From Psettodes erumei (lineage: Eukaryota; Chordata; Actinopteri; Pleuronectiformes; Psettodidae): DNA of 64,000 bases. The stretch spans positions 7,415,001 to 7,479,000 of the forward strand of contig JAFBJZ010000512.1 of NCBI GenBank assembly GCA_016785225.1, in the 5' to 3' direction. A model generated the notes under the pieces. It saw nothing but the letters and a program-made list of their open reading frames with translations. It was not told where the DNA came from and did not search any database. The position numbers and the translations under genes are program-made. Each line of letters starts with the position of its first letter. Within the stretch, counting starts at the first letter, position 1. Of this stretch, positions 62,067 to 64,000 are shown piece after piece.

Positions 62067-63039
62067 CAATATGTCACAAAAGGGTAACCATGTCAACAAA
62101 ATTCAAACCAAGGCCTGGAACGCTCACTGCCAAATGATAGGTAGATACAAAGACAAAAGAAGAAAAGTAGTCAGTAACTGAATTGAAGTTTTTTTTCTTT
62201 CTTTTAAATTTCCATATTCCAAGTTTCAAACAGTCTTGCACAAGAGCTTATGTTTGACTTGTTATTATGTCTGCACAAAGCAACTGCAAGCTTTTCATAT
62301 GCTTCGGTTTCTGCTTCTGTCTTTCAGTTAGCTTCTCAATGCAGAACAGTGCGGTTATATTTGGTCTGTAATTCTTTAACATTTATATCTCCCATTTTAT
62401 TGTTCTGCATGTCTATTATTATGAGACTGCATGAATGTAGTCAAGAACTATGTTTTTTTATTAACTTTAATATTCCTCTTTTTTATTATTATTGTTGTTG
62501 CCTTATGCTCTGGATAACTTTGTAATTGTAATCCTATATTCTTTTTTATAGTGACTCTGTCCAGAGTCTATATAGTTAAAAAAAATTTGCAACTTTTAAA
62601 ATGAATTGAAATTAGACTACATTTCACAGAAGCATAAGTTATGATTGCTGTCACCTGTTCAATTTTGTCAAATGAAGCCAGAGGCCAAAAGCATGAGAGA
62701 TGTATCATATCTGGTCTGAGAGATAATTATCGCTATAATTGGACAAAAATGTCAATCAAATCTGTGGTGTGAAAAGTCAACTATGAAATATAAAACTCAA
62801 AGTGAGGAAGATGTTTTGGGGGCACTCACATATTGCCTGGGAACATACTGAAATACACATAGTTGCGTTGGTTGGCATAATTCTAGTATGAGGAGAACAG
62901 CAAACTGATCTATTTGCCTGCTACTCTGAGCCAGAAGGCAGCTTCTGAAATTGAAAGTTCTGATGCTGGTTCAGTCTGGACTGCCAGACATCTATGTTAA
63001 GATAACAGAAAATACTGTCTGAGGCTGGACTGACCTCAT

Positions 63040-63620
63040 TCCAAGTAAAAATGACATAAGAGGAGCAATCTTCCACTCTGAATCATGGCCCGATGGTGGC
63101 GATGTTAGCCGAATGGACGGAAACACGTAAGACCGATGCTATCACATGTCGACAGACTAAGCAGGGTGGAAAACGGGGTGAAGAAAAGTGAGCTCACTCG
63201 CTTGACGCTTGTAATTAAAAGCCAGGGAGTCATGTAGACTGGCAGATATTGTCCACCTATATTTGCAGGTGCACAGCGTGGCACTGTCACCAAGTTTCAA
63301 CAGCAGAGCCTCCAAGGTTAATTAAAACAGCCCCTTTCTCCTGGCCAACTCCGCCAGGCTTCGAAGAGAGGACACATAATTAAAGTGACACCTGTTCGTT
63401 CCCATTTGCAGGCCATTCGCAGTGCATCCCGGGCCGAAACACAGAGGTTTCAGCAGGAGCAGAGACCATACAGCTGCAGAGCATAAGCGGGATCATTTTT
63501 AATGTTCAGTGACAATTTCAGGGTTCAGCCATGCGGAGCGATGGCTGAGGTGGTGCTGCTGGGCAGTCAAACGCACAGTCGCTGGTTGGACATCGTGACT
63601 CACCTGTGCTTGCACAGTTT
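63040..63620. promoter_or_regulatory. candidate conserved enhancer downstream of kirrel3
   Basis: The block is more GC- and CpG-rich than the DNA around it. It has three TAATTA homeodomain cores (63212, 63319, 63377; the middle one within palindromic TTAATTAA) and E-boxes CACCTG (63389, 63601) and CAGCTG (63471). This is inference from composition and motif density only. Confidence 0.3.
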
Positions 63621-64000
63621 GATTTGTGAATTATGGCAGTGTGCTACATGCACCTGATTTAAATACAGACATGTTCTGTTTCACAAAAGAATTCAGATTA
63701 TTTCCAAAGCATTGTCAAAAATATTTTTTATTTTTCATTGTTCATGAGCTTTTGGACACTGTGAGCGAAACATGCGAATCAAGCATCCTTATTTGGTATT
63801 TTTCCCTTAACACCCCTTTTTCCTTATTTGGGTTGATACTGACATTGGATATCTCAGCGATAATCACAACAGTCATCGAACAGTGTTTTGTCAAATACAA
63901 ACAGATGATATTTTTCATCAAGTACTACTTTCACAAGCTATCTCTCTGTGACAGTATCTCTTGACCTTTTTTGCAATGCTTTATCCTTTTCTGGACTGGC

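Larger units (their letters stand above)
53091..64000. other. intergenic region downstream of kirrel3, no gene recognised
   Basis: Eleven kilobases without an open frame that looks coding on either strand. It holds blocks that stand out by CpG content and factor-site density at 54620-54790, 55770-56000, 57520-58150 and 63040-63620. It also holds a CA microsatellite at 61135-61158 and a TATA/CATA palindromic tract at 62025-62066. Some could be regulatory elements for kirrel3 or for the next gene. Confidence 0.7.

Overview
The window is vertebrate nuclear DNA, almost certainly from a teleost fish and probably a percomorph. It is AT-rich, most of it is intron or intergenic sequence, and it carries CA/GT microsatellites. 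A degenerate copy of a repeat that I recognise from percomorph genomes lies near 41.15-41.35 kb. No bacterial, phage or CRISPR features are visible, and no RNA gene was recognised.

One gene can be supported: the 3' four fifths of kirrel3 (Kirre-like / NEPH2), an immunoglobulin-superfamily adhesion protein, on the + strand. Twelve coding exons can be placed to the base between 9149 and 48599. All have GT donors and AG acceptors, and the codon phases agree at every junction. Joined, they give 628 residues: Ig domains 2 to 5, a transmembrane helix, and the whole cytoplasmic tail ending in the PDZ-binding tripeptide THV. The signal peptide, Ig domain 1 and promoter must lie upstream, because the window opens inside an intron.

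Layout: 1-9148 is intron; 9149-15351 holds two exons for Ig2; 24195-31036 two exons for Ig3; 31218-31959 two exons for Ig4, close together; 38814-41801 two exons for Ig5; 43344-43451 the membrane helix; 44374-48599 three cytoplasmic-tail exons and the stop. A long 3' UTR probably follows, with its best poly(A) signal at 53069. The last 11 kb (53.1-64.0 kb) has no recognisable gene, but it has several compositionally distinct, homeodomain- and E-box-rich blocks that look like conserved regulatory elements.

The best lead in the hunt is a possible unannotated 84-base cassette exon at 43986-44069. It sits between the transmembrane exon and the first tail exon, has both splice sites, is fully open and fits the phase on both sides. 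It would insert 28 residues just inside the membrane. Other leads are an in-frame read-through after the Ig5 exon that would give a membrane-free ectodomain, a tail segment that differs from the mammalian protein, a perfect 15-bp hairpin, and several candidate conserved non-coding elements.
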